Shown here piece after piece: positions 8,012-16,128 of a stretch of 36,344 bases of DNA (its first letter is position 1; each line of letters opens with the position of its first letter). The notes below the pieces were generated by a model. That model was given only the letters and a program-made list of their open reading frames with translations. It was not told where the DNA came from and searched no databases. This DNA is from CAZDVK01 sp964508915. GTDB taxonomy: Bacteria > Pseudomonadota > Alphaproteobacteria > Paracaedibacterales > CAIULA01. The position numbers and the translations under genes were made by a program. The stretch spans positions 1-36,344 of the forward strand of contig CAZDVK010000016.1 of the NCBI GenBank assembly GCA_964508915.1. Direction: 5' to 3'.

Positions 8012-9379
8012 TTAACGCGGGGTTAGTTGTCCCACTACACTGGCGAATCCACCCCCACCGCTTCCCTGCCGTGCTAATTTTGTCGGTGCACTACCAAGCA
8101 CTTTATCTGCAAGGTCCTTTTTTTGTTGATTTTCTTTGTACGCCGCATGCATAGGGCCCCAATAGGTATTCAAAAAGTATGACTGAATAACAGGTATCAA
8201 AGTTTCAAGATTTTGGCCTGTTGCTACTTCGAACAAGGCACGGAAACTAGTTTCTGGCTTTTTCACATTACCTTGCAAAATTGTGATTTTATAATTGTTT
8301 ATATATTCAATGAATTTTTTAAATGACTCTTCTGGTTTGGGGTTAGAAGAACCCCATCCCGTATCTCTTGTGAATTCATTGCCCGCAGCACTGGCAATGG
8401 CTGCACACACCAGACTGTGCATCCAATCATCTAACGGTATGTCTTGGGCAAACATACTGGCCGGCAAGAAAGCTCTTAGAACTTGATCACCAATTTTTTT
8501 ATCATTGATTCCGAAGTTGTAAATCATCCCTTTGACCGCAGCCATAATTTGTTGGGTTAAGAATAATTCTGGTTCTTGACCTTCTACATCGTCATAAAAC
8601 CATAAAGGCCAAAAATCTATTCCACCCGTTCGGTCACCCAAACTAATGGTATAAGTGGCACCAAAAAATTTTCTGCTTGTCATTAACGAATGAAGTCGAT
8701 GCAAATAATCTTGGTGCGTTAAGTCAACCTGTTGGGCACCCGTCATAGGGATGTATAGGCTGTCCAAAATAATATGGGAAACACTGTTTCTAATTAGATT
8801 CCCTGACGATACGGGAAGCATATTATCTGGTATCCCATACCCACTCACGCCGTATCCAACAGCTTGCCCATGAAGAAAATTTGATTCGTGCATTCCCCTC
8901 AACAGACCGTTGATGCCATGAATATAACGGCTAGCTTCCTGCGGTGTTTTGGCAAAAATAGTTAGAAAAGGCCCACGATTTGCATCGTTCGCATTGGCCA
9001 TCATCTGGAAATTTAGTTTATTTTGGGCCAGGTAAGGTTCCAACCTCTCACCAATTGTAGGAACGTTTTCAGCTGTTGGGAATACATAAACTCTCCACAC
9101 AAAAGAACCTGGTGCAATTTGGTTTTCAGGGGAAATAAAAGCGGGGTCTGGATTTAAGACTTCGCCAGCATTGTGATTAGTTTGAGAATTTACTACTGCA
9201 GCATTAAAAAAAGATTTCACATACTCTAAATCTTTAGATAATAAGTCCCTTGCAGAAACTGCAACAGCATCCCCTCCTGAACCACCATCAACATCTAAGG
9301 CGTCCACACCATCCATTGCTTGCGCCTCTAAACAACTGATTACCATCAAAAAGGCCGCTAACGAAATATATTTTTTCAT
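8012..9379 (-). CDS. Sec-secreted protein of unknown family
   Basis: The product is 455 aa. The first 21 residues form a clear signal peptide: KK, then a hydrophobic core, then cleavage after LEAQA. A Gly/Asp-rich linker follows (about 22-40), then a soluble domain. Around residues 93-160 a pattern begins WRVYVFP and continues with ENVPTIGERLEPYL, NFQMMANANDANR and PFLTIFAKTPQEA. Its spacing loosely recalls the HopA1 / class III lanthipeptide-synthetase lyase-like fold, but this is only a visual impression. The C-terminus is Gly/Ser-rich (GSGGGG). I do not recognise a family with confidence. It has its own promoter-like region upstream and a hairpin downstream, so it is probably a single-gene unit. 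Its position beside tssK makes an envelope or effector-related role possible but unproven. Confidence 0.8.
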   Translation of the reverse strand: MKKYISLAAFLMVISCLEAQAMDGVDALDVDGGSGGDAVAVSARDLLSKDLEYVKSFFNAAVVNSQTNHNAGEVLNPDPAFISPENQIAPGSFVWRVYVFPTAENVPTIGERLEPYLAQNKLNFQMMANANDANRGPFLTIFAKTPQEASRYIHGINGLLRGMHESNFLHGQAVGYGVSGYGIPDNMLPVSSGNLIRNSVSHIILDSLYIPMTGAQQVDLTHQDYLHRLHSLMTSRKFFGATYTISLGDRTGGIDFWPLWFYDDVEGQEPELFLTQQIMAAVKGMIYNFGINDKKIGDQVLRAFLPASMFAQDIPLDDWMHSLVCAAIASAAGNEFTRDTGWGSSNPKPEESFKKFIEYINNYKITILQGNVKKPETSFRALFEVATGQNLETLIPVIQSYFLNTYWGPMHAAYKENQQKKDLADKVLGSAPTKLARQGSGGGGFASVVGQLTPR

Positions 9380-9447
9380 ATTAATTTTATTCCCCGAAAT
9401 AAATATTCATGATTTAAATATTTCATAAAAAAATTAACAAATCGTAA

Positions 9448-9453
9448 ATTATA
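9448..9453 (-). promoter_or_regulatory. -10 box for the secreted-protein gene
   Basis: The minus strand reads TATAAT here, about 70 bases upstream of the ATG at 9379. No good -35 is present at 16-18 bases (the closest is TGAATG). A GGGGA sequence about a dozen bases before the ATG would be the ribosome binding site. Confidence 0.35.
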
Positions 9454-9546
9454 TGGTTTTTGCTTTATTCATTCATTCTTTCTTTAATATGAAAAAAGCA
9501 AAAAAATTGATGCCTGAATTTCGGTCGCAGTGTTTTTGCGTATGTG

Positions 9547-9552
9547 TATAAT
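9547..9552 (+). promoter_or_regulatory. -10 box for ada
   Basis: The sequence TATAAT lies 33 bases before the ATG at 9586, which would give a leader of about 27 bases. No consensus -35 stands 16-18 bases upstream, which would be compatible with activator-dependent expression. Its position argues against translation starting at the in-frame GTG at 9544. Confidence 0.4.
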
Positions 9553-9585
9553 CACCTTCTAGCGTATTGTTTTTTGACTTTGACG

Positions 9586-10644
9586 ATGGTTTCTGAAAAA
9601 CAGAAGAAAGAATTTTATCAAGCCCTTATTGAAAAAGATCCCCTTTATGAAGGGATTTTTTTCGTAGGCGTTAAAACAACTGGGGTTTTTTGTCGGCCCA
9701 CATGCCCTGCTAGAAAGCCAAAATTTGAAAACTGTGAATTTTTTCAAACAGCGCAGGATGCGTTGATTGCATCTTTTAGGCCCTGCTTACGTTGTTTGCC
9801 CCTTTCCCACCCAAATCAGGTTTCAAACTTGGTTCAAAATCTTGTGAATGCTGTGGAAGCGGACCCATCAAAAAGGTGGAAGAATAAAGATTTTGATGCA
9901 TTGTCGGTAGACGCCTGTACAGCAAGGCGCCAATTTAAAAAACGTTTTGGCATGACCTTTGTGGAATACGCACGTGCCAGGCGCATGGGTATTGCCTTTA
10001 AACAAATTCGACAGGGTACCGCCATTATTGACGCACAGTTAAATACCGGTTATGAATCAGGCAGCGGTTTTCGTGATGCGTTTTCAAAAATTATGGGCAG
10101 TTCCCCTAAAAAGTTCGATTTAGATTCGAAAATTCTGAAATCAGCATGGATTGATACAGAGCTTGGCACCATGATTGCTGTGGGTGATGATGAAAAAATT
10201 TATCTTTTAGAATTTTCAGGCCGGCGGGGCCTAGAGCGGGAAATTGAACGCCTTCGGTTTAAGTTAAAAGCAGCCATCGTTCCAGGAACAACTGACCCAA
10301 TTCATCAAATTGAAGGGGAAATTAAAGACTATTTTTCTGGAAAACTGCGGCAATTTCTAACCCCCATTCACCTTCTGGGCAGCCCGTTTCAAAAAGCAGT
10401 GTGGGAAGAATTAATGCGTATTCCCTATGGTGAAACGCGAACGTACGCCGATCAGGCGGCATCAATTGGAAAACCAACAGCCTATCGGGCGGTGGCCAAT
10501 GCCAATGGAGCCAATCAATTGGCAATTATCATCCCCTGCCACCGCATTATTAACAGTAATGGTAATTTAGGTGGCTATGGCGGCGGTGTAACACGTAAAC
10601 AATGGCTTATTGAATGGGAAAAAAAACATGCAGCCGATTATTAA
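9586..10644 (+). CDS. ada: bifunctional DNA methylphosphotriester/O6-methylguanine methyltransferase and regulator Ada
   Basis: The product is 352 aa from the ATG at 9586, close to the 354 aa of E. coli Ada. Three parts are visible. The N-terminal zinc domain has the four cysteines (FCRPTC, then CLRC), one of which accepts methyl groups from phosphotriesters. An AraC-type helix-turn-helix covers about residues 70-175. The C-terminal O6-alkylguanine transferase carries the catalytic IPCHRII motif and the conserved YGETRTYADQA and GGYGGG elements. All key residues are present. The TATAAT at 9547-9552 makes this start better than the upstream GTG at 9544. The gene overlaps alkD by 17 bases, so the two form an alkylation-repair operon that Ada may itself activate. 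Confidence 0.95.
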   Translation: MVSEKQKKEFYQALIEKDPLYEGIFFVGVKTTGVFCRPTCPARKPKFENCEFFQTAQDALIASFRPCLRCLPLSHPNQVSNLVQNLVNAVEADPSKRWKNKDFDALSVDACTARRQFKKRFGMTFVEYARARRMGIAFKQIRQGTAIIDAQLNTGYESGSGFRDAFSKIMGSSPKKFDLDSKILKSAWIDTELGTMIAVGDDEKIYLLEFSGRRGLEREIERLRFKLKAAIVPGTTDPIHQIEGEIKDYFSGKLRQFLTPIHLLGSPFQKAVWEELMRIPYGETRTYADQAASIGKPTAYRAVANANGANQLAIIIPCHRIINSNGNLGGYGGGVTRKQWLIEWEKKHAADY

Positions 10645-11341
10645 AAATATTCGCACACTTTTACAGCAATCTGCCGATTCATCACCTGAGAATGTGGCTA
10701 GGTTTTTTAAAGTTGGGCCCGGTTCTTATTCTGAACATGATCAATTTATGGGCATTAAGGTGGCAACCCTTCGGAAAATTGCCAAGGGTTTTTTGCATTT
10801 GAATTTGGATAAAATTGAACAAATTTTAAAATCACCCTTTAATGAAGAACGCCTATTTGCCCTAATTATTTTAACGCATCAGTATGCAGCAGCACCTGTT
10901 AATGTTAGGGAAGATATCTATCATTTTTACGTGAAAAATCGGCACGCTATCAACAACTGGAACCTTGTGGATAGTTCGGCACACCTTATCGTGGGCGCCC
11001 ATCTGTTTGATAAAGATCGCACTTATCTTATGGAATTAGCCCGTTCATCACAGATGTGGGATCGCCGTATTTCTATTGTTTCGACGTGGTATTTTATTCG
11101 TCAAAATGATTTGGCATGGACATTTGAATTAGCCAAAGTTTTGTTAAAGGATTCACATGATCTGATTCACAAATCTGTGGGGTGGATGCTGCGGGAAGCC
11201 GGGAAAAAAAATCAACCTCAATTGGTTGATTTTTTAAATCACTTTGCACAGGAAATGCCCCGCACCATGCTGCGCTATGCCATTGAAAAATTTCCAAAGG
11301 AACAGCAACAGATGTATTTGAAAGGTATGGCCAAAATATAA
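10628..11341 (+). CDS. alkD: DNA alkylation repair protein (AlkD-like DNA glycosylase)
   Basis: The product is 237 aa from the ATG at 10628, the same length as Bacillus AlkD. The AlkD family is built from HEAT-like helical repeats and removes 3- and 7-methylpurines without base flipping. Family stretches seen are NWNLVDSSAHLIVG, MWDRRISIVSTWYFIRQ (with the conserved Trp-Asp-Arg-Arg) and a C-terminal KSVGWMLREAGKK. The start is set by GGGAA about 8 bases upstream; the longer frame from TTG at 10610 adds residues without family similarity. It overlaps the end of ada, which supports joint expression in the response to alkylation damage. Confidence 0.9.
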   Translation: MQPIIKNIRTLLQQSADSSPENVARFFKVGPGSYSEHDQFMGIKVATLRKIAKGFLHLNLDKIEQILKSPFNEERLFALIILTHQYAAAPVNVREDIYHFYVKNRHAINNWNLVDSSAHLIVGAHLFDKDRTYLMELARSSQMWDRRISIVSTWYFIRQNDLAWTFELAKVLLKDSHDLIHKSVGWMLREAGKKNQPQLVDFLNHFAQEMPRTMLRYAIEKFPKEQQQMYLKGMAKI

Positions 11342-11381
11342 TGCAACCCGTGTAATTTTGGTATAAAAACAGGTACAACCG

Positions 11382-11474
11382 ATGTCATTCCCTCAAAGGA
11401 GGGAATCCACAAAAAAATTGAAAAATAAATTGTTTTTTGTTTTCTCTGGATCCCCATTTTCACGGGGATGACAT
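11382..11474. repeat. small palindromic repeat element between alkD and uvrB
   Basis: The left end ATGTCATTCCC (11382-11392) and right end GGGGATGACAT (11464-11474) are inverted copies with one mismatch. Each arm is also a hairpin: ATTCCCTC/GAGGGAAT on the left and ATCCCC/GGGGAT on the right. The left arm fits ATTCCC-N8-GGGAAT, the pattern of Neisseria dRS3 repeats. The 36-base centre is A/T-rich and codes for nothing. This is the architecture of a non-autonomous REP- or MITE-like element sitting between two converging genes. Confidence 0.7.
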
Positions 11475-11491
11475 AAGTGGGGTAATCATTT

Positions 11492-11510
11492 TATAGAGGT
11501 CCCCTCCATA
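11492..11510 (-). terminator. hairpin just after uvrB
   Basis: In minus-strand RNA, UAUGGAGG pairs with CCUCUAUA (8 pairs, one G-U) around a GGA loop, starting five bases after the uvrB stop. It is not followed by a U-run, so termination may also rely on the palindromic element beyond it. Confidence 0.45.
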
Positions 11511-11514
11511 TAAA

Positions 11515-13533
11515 TTACAAAGTCAGTTCGAATTTTTCCAAAGCTTTGATTTCATCGCGCAGGCGGGCGGCCTCTTCAAATTCCAAATTGCTGGCAGCTT
11601 GCCGCATTTGTTTTTGAAGGGTAGCTAATGTTTTTTCTAGGTTTTTTATGTTCATATTTTTCTTGGCCATAATTTCTGCCTTTTTATCGTCAGACGTAAA
11701 TAAAGATTCACCTAAAGCCCGCTGTACTGTTTTGGGGGTAATGCCATGTTCATCATTGTAAGCGTGTTGTTTGGAACGCCTGCGGTTGGTTTCATCCAAC
11801 GCGTATTTCATAGATTCGGTTACCTTATCAGCGTATAAAATAACCCGCCCTTCACTATTTCGGGCAGCGCGGCCAATGGTTTGGGTTAGCGACGTTTTAG
11901 ACCGTAAAAATCCTTCTTTATCGGCATCTAAAATAGCAACTAAACCGCATTCAGGAATGTCCAACCCTTCACGCAGTAGGTTAATACCTACCAACACATC
12001 AAATTCACCACTGCGAAGGCCCCGAATAATTTCAATGCGTTCCAGGGTTTCAATGTCAGAATGCATGTATTTAACTTTTAAACCTGCTTCGTTCAAGTAT
12101 TCGGTTAAGGCTTCGGCCATTTTTTTGGTGAGCGTTGTCACCAAAACCCGAAACCCTTTTGAAACGGTTTGTTTGGCTTCGTGAATTAAATCATCCACCT
12201 GGTTATGGCACGGGTGTATAAAACAAACGGGGTCCAAAAGACCTGTGGGGCGAATCACTTGTTCCACAAAAACGCCCCCTGTTTGATTCAATTCCCAAGG
12301 GCCTGGTGTGGCTGAAACAAACACTGTTTGGGGGCGCATAGCATCCCATTCTTCAAATTTTAAAGGGCGGTTATCCCGGCATGATGGCAAGCGAAACCCA
12401 TGTTCTGATAGAACGCCTTTTCGGGCCTGGTCACCCCGGTACATGCCCCCTAACTGGGGTACGGAAACATGGCTTTCATCCACAATTAATAAGGCATCTT
12501 TTGGAATATATTCAAATAAAGTTGGCGGAGGTTCACCAGGGGCACGGCCCGTTAAATACCGTGAATAATTTTCAATACCTGCACACATACCGGTGGCAGC
12601 AATCATTTCCAGGTCAAATTTGGTTCGTTGTTCTAACCGCTGATATTCCAAATGTTTTTCGTTTTCTTTAAATTCGGCCAGTCGCACAGCCAGGTCGCGC
12701 TGAATTTCTTTCATGGCCTGCTGCAAGGTGGGGCCAGGGGTTACATAGTGGCTGTTGGCAAAAACAGTGATTTGGTCAAGGTCTGTGTATTTTTCGCCCG
12801 TTAACGAATCCACTTCCCAAATGGCTTCCAGTTCATCCCCAAAAAAACTCAGGCGCCAAGCGCGATCTTCATAGTGGGCTGGGAAAATTTCTAAACAGTC
12901 CCCCCGCACCCGAAAACTGCCACGGCTAAAATCAATGTCATTGCGCTTATATTGCAGTTCAACCAAACGCCGCATCAAATCACGCAGGTCAATATTTTGC
13001 CCTTTTTGAAGGGGTATAATCATTTCACTATAAGTTGTAACCGCCCCAATACCGTAAATGCATGAAACGCTGGCTACCACCACAACGTCCCGTCGCTCTA
13101 GCAATGAACGGGTTGCGGCATGGCGCATGCGGTCAATTTGTTCATTAATGGATGCGGTTTTTTCAATATATGTATTGGTTCTTGGAACGTAAGCTTCTGG
13201 CTGGTAATAGTCGTAGTAAGATACAAAAAATTCCACCGCATTATTGGGAAAAAATTCTTTCATTTCGCCATACAGCTGCGCTGCCAAAGTTTTATTGGGG
13301 GCCAAAATTAGCGTCGGCTTTTGAACATGCTGAATGACGTGGGCCATGGTAAACGTTTTACCAGACCCTGTGACCCCTAAAAGAACCTGGTTTCGATCGC
13401 CCTGATTAATACCAGCTACTAATTCCTGAATGGCTTGGGGTTGATCACCCTGAGGGGTAAAATCAGACACCAGATGAAGGCGCTTTCCTTGTTGTTCTGG
13501 GGCATTATATAAAAGGGGGAATATAGCTGTCAT
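11515..13533 (-). CDS. uvrB: excinuclease ABC subunit UvrB
   Basis: The product is 672 aa, full length for UvrB, the damage-verifying helicase-like subunit of nucleotide excision repair. It has the Walker A GVTGSGKT (53-60), the damage-gripping beta-hairpin region YYDYYQPEAYVP (about 105-116), the DESH box (LLIVDESHVSVPQLGGMY), helicase motifs including GINLLREGLDIPE and QTIGRAARN, and a C-terminal UVR motif (FEEAARLRDEIK) that binds UvrC or UvrA. Its ATG overlaps the rsmI stop as ATGA (13530-13533), so its translation is probably coupled to rsmI. That is not the common neighbourhood for uvrB. It converges on the ada-alkD operon. Confidence 0.98.
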   Translation of the reverse strand: MTAIFPLLYNAPEQQGKRLHLVSDFTPQGDQPQAIQELVAGINQGDRNQVLLGVTGSGKTFTMAHVIQHVQKPTLILAPNKTLAAQLYGEMKEFFPNNAVEFFVSYYDYYQPEAYVPRTNTYIEKTASINEQIDRMRHAATRSLLERRDVVVVASVSCIYGIGAVTTYSEMIIPLQKGQNIDLRDLMRRLVELQYKRNDIDFSRGSFRVRGDCLEIFPAHYEDRAWRLSFFGDELEAIWEVDSLTGEKYTDLDQITVFANSHYVTPGPTLQQAMKEIQRDLAVRLAEFKENEKHLEYQRLEQRTKFDLEMIAATGMCAGIENYSRYLTGRAPGEPPPTLFEYIPKDALLIVDESHVSVPQLGGMYRGDQARKGVLSEHGFRLPSCRDNRPLKFEEWDAMRPQTVFVSATPGPWELNQTGGVFVEQVIRPTGLLDPVCFIHPCHNQVDDLIHEAKQTVSKGFRVLVTTLTKKMAEALTEYLNEAGLKVKYMHSDIETLERIEIIRGLRSGEFDVLVGINLLREGLDIPECGLVAILDADKEGFLRSKTSLTQTIGRAARNSEGRVILYADKVTESMKYALDETNRRRSKQHAYNDEHGITPKTVQRALGESLFTSDDKKAEIMAKKNMNIKNLEKTLATLQKQMRQAASNLEFEEAARLRDEIKALEKFELTL

Positions 13534-14327
13534 GATTGTTTCTTTAATTCTAATGCCTTTTGGTAAACTTGCTTTTTAGAAATGCCATACAGGTTGGCTA
13601 TTTCATCACTGGCCGTTTTGACGGACATTGTTTTTAAGGCTTCTTTTAAAGAATTTTCCAAATCTTGTAAATCAGCCACCTGTTCCTTGGAGCTTAAAAT
13701 AATAACAATTTCCCCTTTTGGTGGGTGATTATCAAAATGGGTAATGACGGTATCAAAAGTGCCTGGCACCGTTTCTTCAAAAGTTTTGGTGATTTCGCGA
13801 ACCACAGCAACAGTTCGACCTTTAAAAATAGTTTCCATGGACTTTAAGGTTTTTTGCAGGCGGTTTGCTGATTCAAAAAAAATTAAGGTGGTTGGTATCA
13901 TTTCTTGAAGATCAAATTTTTTAGGGTCTGCAAAGCCACAAAATGTAAACTGGTCTGTGGGCATGGCAGACAAAACAAGGGCCGCCATAACGGAAGATGG
14001 CCCTGGTAAAGTCGTGTAAGCCAAGTTTTGTTCTTGGCAACTGCGCACCAATTTAAAGCCTGGATCTGAAATCAACGGGGTTCCCGCGTCGGAAATAAGG
14101 GCAATACTCTTGCCGCTTGCAAGCTTTTCTAGAATTTTGGGGCGTACGGTGGCTGCATTATGTTCGTGATACGTGAACAAAGGCGAATGAATACCATAGT
14201 GGTTCAGCAATTTTTGACTCACGCGGGTATCTTCGCAGTAAATTTCGTCACATTCTTTTAAAATACGCAATGCCCGTAGGGTTATATCCTCTAAGTTTCC
14301 AATAGGTGTGGCGACAATATACAGCAA
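13530..14327 (-). CDS. rsmI: 16S rRNA (cytidine1402-2'-O)-methyltransferase RsmI
   Basis: The product is 265 aa. It begins with the family hallmark MLYIVATPIGNLEDIT, followed by CEDTRVSQKLL, the SDAGTPLISDPG stretch that forms the SAM site, and the LPGPSS loop. RsmI uses SAM to methylate the 2'-OH of C1402 in the ribosomal decoding centre. The C-terminus has a helix-turn-helix-like tail (DEIANLYGISKKQVYQKA) seen in many members. The gene lies 9 bases after amgK and overlaps uvrB by four bases, so it is part of the erpA-tsaE-amgK-rsmI-uvrB unit. Confidence 0.96.
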   Translation of the reverse strand: MLYIVATPIGNLEDITLRALRILKECDEIYCEDTRVSQKLLNHYGIHSPLFTYHEHNAATVRPKILEKLASGKSIALISDAGTPLISDPGFKLVRSCQEQNLAYTTLPGPSSVMAALVLSAMPTDQFTFCGFADPKKFDLQEMIPTTLIFFESANRLQKTLKSMETIFKGRTVAVVREITKTFEETVPGTFDTVITHFDNHPPKGEIVIILSSKEQVADLQDLENSLKEALKTMSVKTASDEIANLYGISKKQVYQKALELKKQS

Positions 14328-14336
14328 AATATCCCC

Positions 14337-15341
14337 TTACGCCGCCTGGCTTAAAAAAGGTGGAATATGTCGAACTGTTTTTGGGAAATACTGATGAAAC
14401 CAATTGGCCAAATCTTTTAAGGTTGGTTCCGTTGCAAAATGGTTTTCAATATACCGCCATAGTCGTGGAATATGAATTAAATAGTCACGCCTATTCTGGC
14501 GCATGGCATAGCGCGTGAATACGCCTAATACCCGCATGTGCCGGCTTGTCGCTAAAATAGATGCTGCCTGTTGATAATTTTCATGCTGATCTTTTGGAAC
14601 GGGCGCTAAAAAAAGATGCCACAATTTTTCCATCAAGGCAGGTGGCGCGTCATAGCGTGCGTCTTCCAAAAGGGAAATAAAATCATACACAACGGGCCCC
14701 CACATAGCGTCTTGAAAATCAAGCACTCCACATGAATCAAGGGGGGTTTTTCCAGGTAATAACATCAAATTATCTACATGATAATCGCGCAGCATCACCG
14801 AATCAGGAACAGAAGGAACAGACATAAACGCTTGTGCCCACAGGTTTTTAAATTCTTCCTTCACTGCATCAGGTGCTGTTTGGCCAAATGTAGCTGGCCA
14901 CACCCAGTCCATAAAAAGCATGACGCCATTAATAAAATATCCTAAAGAATAACTTTCTAAAAAGGGTGGTTTTTGAGTTGCTGTTTCATGAAGGTGTTGC
15001 AGTACGTGAACGGCTAATGTGTACAACTTTTCAATTTCATTAGGTTCTTTTAAAAGAAGGCGACGGAAAGTGACGTTTCCAAAATCTTCCAACATGACGA
15101 AACCCTGACTTAAGTCAGTTTCAAAAATTTCAGGTGCACGAACACCTTGTTTTTTTAAAAACTCAGCCACTTGTATAAACTGCACAGGGCTTTCTTGTGG
15201 TGAATCCATCAAAACCCGGGGTGGGTTTGACAACCTGTAATACTGCCTAGGTGACATGTCGCTTGCCAAAAAAGACAAACGCTCCGGGTTATAGCCCTGT
15301 TGTTCTAAAAAAGTACGCCGCAGGTCAGCTCTATCTGTCAT
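14337..15341 (-). CDS. amgK: phosphotransferase, probable N-acetylmuramate/N-acetylglucosamine kinase AmgK
   Basis: The product is 334 aa with the aminoglycoside-phosphotransferase/choline-kinase fold. It has FVMLEDFGNVTFRRLL in the N-lobe hinge, the catalytic loop MLRDYHVDNLMLL (Brenner-type motif, catalytic Asp and following Asn), and the metal-binding LDFQDAMWGPVVYD. In Pseudomonas and many alphaproteobacteria a tsaE-adjacent kinase of this kind is AmgK, which phosphorylates MurNAc or GlcNAc at the anomeric position for peptidoglycan recycling. The assignment rests mainly on that neighbourhood: the ATG lies inside the end of tsaE (11-base overlap). MurU, the usual partner, is not next door. 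A different small-molecule kinase is possible. Confidence 0.78.
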   Translation of the reverse strand: MTDRADLRRTFLEQQGYNPERLSFLASDMSPRQYYRLSNPPRVLMDSPQESPVQFIQVAEFLKKQGVRAPEIFETDLSQGFVMLEDFGNVTFRRLLLKEPNEIEKLYTLAVHVLQHLHETATQKPPFLESYSLGYFINGVMLFMDWVWPATFGQTAPDAVKEEFKNLWAQAFMSVPSVPDSVMLRDYHVDNLMLLPGKTPLDSCGVLDFQDAMWGPVVYDFISLLEDARYDAPPALMEKLWHLFLAPVPKDQHENYQQAASILATSRHMRVLGVFTRYAMRQNRRDYLIHIPRLWRYIENHFATEPTLKDLANWFHQYFPKTVRHIPPFLSQAA

Positions 15342-15756
15342 TGTTTTTCTCTAATTTAAAAGATCGGTGGTTTTCATCAACCACCCCTAAGGTTATACGC
15401 CAGTATTGTTTAGGTAAAAAAGGGCCAAGACGATCAGGCCATTCAACTAGGCATAAGTGGCTGGAAAAAGCCTCTAACAGGCCTAATTCTTCTACGTCAT
15501 CACAGGTTTTGAGGCGGTACAAATCAGCATGCCATATTTGCCCGTGAGGTGTTTCATACTGCTGTACCAGGGTAAAGGTTGGGCTGACCACATCCATTGG
15601 TTTTTCTGTCAGTGTTCGAATGAATGCTTTTGCAAAAGTTGTTTTACCAGCGCCCAAATCCCCTTCCAACAAAATAACCCCAGGCCATGGGGCGGTTGTT
15701 GCTAGATCGGAAGCTAGTTTGGTCAACTGTTCTAAGGTTAAAGCTTCATATGTCAT
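15331..15756 (-). CDS. tsaE: tRNA threonylcarbamoyladenosine biosynthesis ATPase TsaE
   Basis: The product is 141 aa from the ATG at 15756, the usual size for TsaE (YjeE), the ATPase that drives the TsaB-TsaD complex making t6A37 in ANN-decoding tRNAs. It has the Walker A LEGDLGAGKTTFAK, the switch region SPTFTLVQQYE and the HADLYRL motif, then LVEWPDRLGPFLP, all characteristic. The start is fixed by the ATGA overlap with the erpA stop (15753-15756); a longer in-frame start would run into erpA. It is followed by amgK with an 11-base overlap, a known alphaproteobacterial arrangement. Confidence 0.95.
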   Translation of the reverse strand: MTYEALTLEQLTKLASDLATTAPWPGVILLEGDLGAGKTTFAKAFIRTLTEKPMDVVSPTFTLVQQYETPHGQIWHADLYRLKTCDDVEELGLLEAFSSHLCLVEWPDRLGPFLPKQYWRITLGVVDENHRSFKLEKNNDR

Positions 15757-16073
15757 ATGGAAAAAGAATTCCCACACCCACACGATGATGCCGCGTTAGG
15801 GTTGCGAATCAGAAAGGTTGCCATGGCCAGGTCTTCCACAAAGTCCAACTCGCTATTTTCTAATAACCCTAATGATACGTCATCAATAGCCACTTTGGCG
15901 TCATTCTTTTCAAAAAATTGATCATCTGGCGTTGTTTCTGAATCAAACACAAAATGGTATTGGAACCCAGAACACCCGCCCCCTGAAACGCGAATACGCA
16001 AAAACTGGGCATCTTCTTTTTCAAGTAAATCTTTAATGCGGTTGGCAGCGGTTTCAGAAATGGAAAAAGTCAT
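15753..16073 (-). CDS. erpA: iron-sulfur cluster insertion protein (ErpA/IscA family)
   Basis: The product is 106 aa. It is an A-type carrier that delivers Fe-S clusters to target enzymes. The three cluster-binding cysteines are present: GGGCSGFQY near residue 35 and SCGCG at the C-terminus. The ATG at 16073 gives the standard N-terminus (MTFSISETAANRIKDLL); the upstream TTG in frame adds four unlikely residues. A promoter (TTCACC, 17 bases, TATAAT) lies 27-55 bases upstream. It is the first gene of a five-gene unit that continues into tsaE. ErpA and IscA are hard to tell apart; the lack of iscU/hscA neighbours favours ErpA. Confidence 0.88.
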   Translation of the reverse strand: MTFSISETAANRIKDLLEKEDAQFLRIRVSGGGCSGFQYHFVFDSETTPDDQFFEKNDAKVAIDDVSLGLLENSELDFVEDLAMATFLIRNPNAASSCGCGNSFSI

Positions 16074-16099
16074 GTAAGGTACCAAATTTGTTTTTGTGT

Positions 16100-16128
16100 A
16101 TTATAGAAAGAATGGCGCATAAGGTGAA
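16100..16128 (-). promoter_or_regulatory. promoter of the erpA-tsaE-amgK-rsmI-uvrB unit
   Basis: On the minus strand TTCACC (16128-16123) stands 17 bases before a perfect TATAAT (16105-16100). Transcription would start near 16093, about 20 bases before the erpA ATG. No other convincing promoter was seen between here and uvrB. Confidence 0.6.

Noticed and set aside
9490..9512. Ada-box-like A-rich sequence before ada
   Set aside because: The AAAAAGCAAAAAAATTG stretch is only loosely similar to the known box and is what an A-rich region gives by chance.
9544..9585. GTG at 9544 as the start of ada
   Set aside because: It would place the start codon at the -10 box TATAAT and add residues not found in Ada proteins.
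11382..11474. Transfer from Neisseria on the basis of the dRS3-like arm
   Set aside because: Short ATTCCC...GGGAAT palindromes occur in many unrelated proteobacteria; this is no evidence of source.
11771..12184. Open frame of 137 aa on plus inside uvrB
   Set aside because: It is antisense to conserved helicase motifs of UvrB, and its composition is that of a shadow frame.
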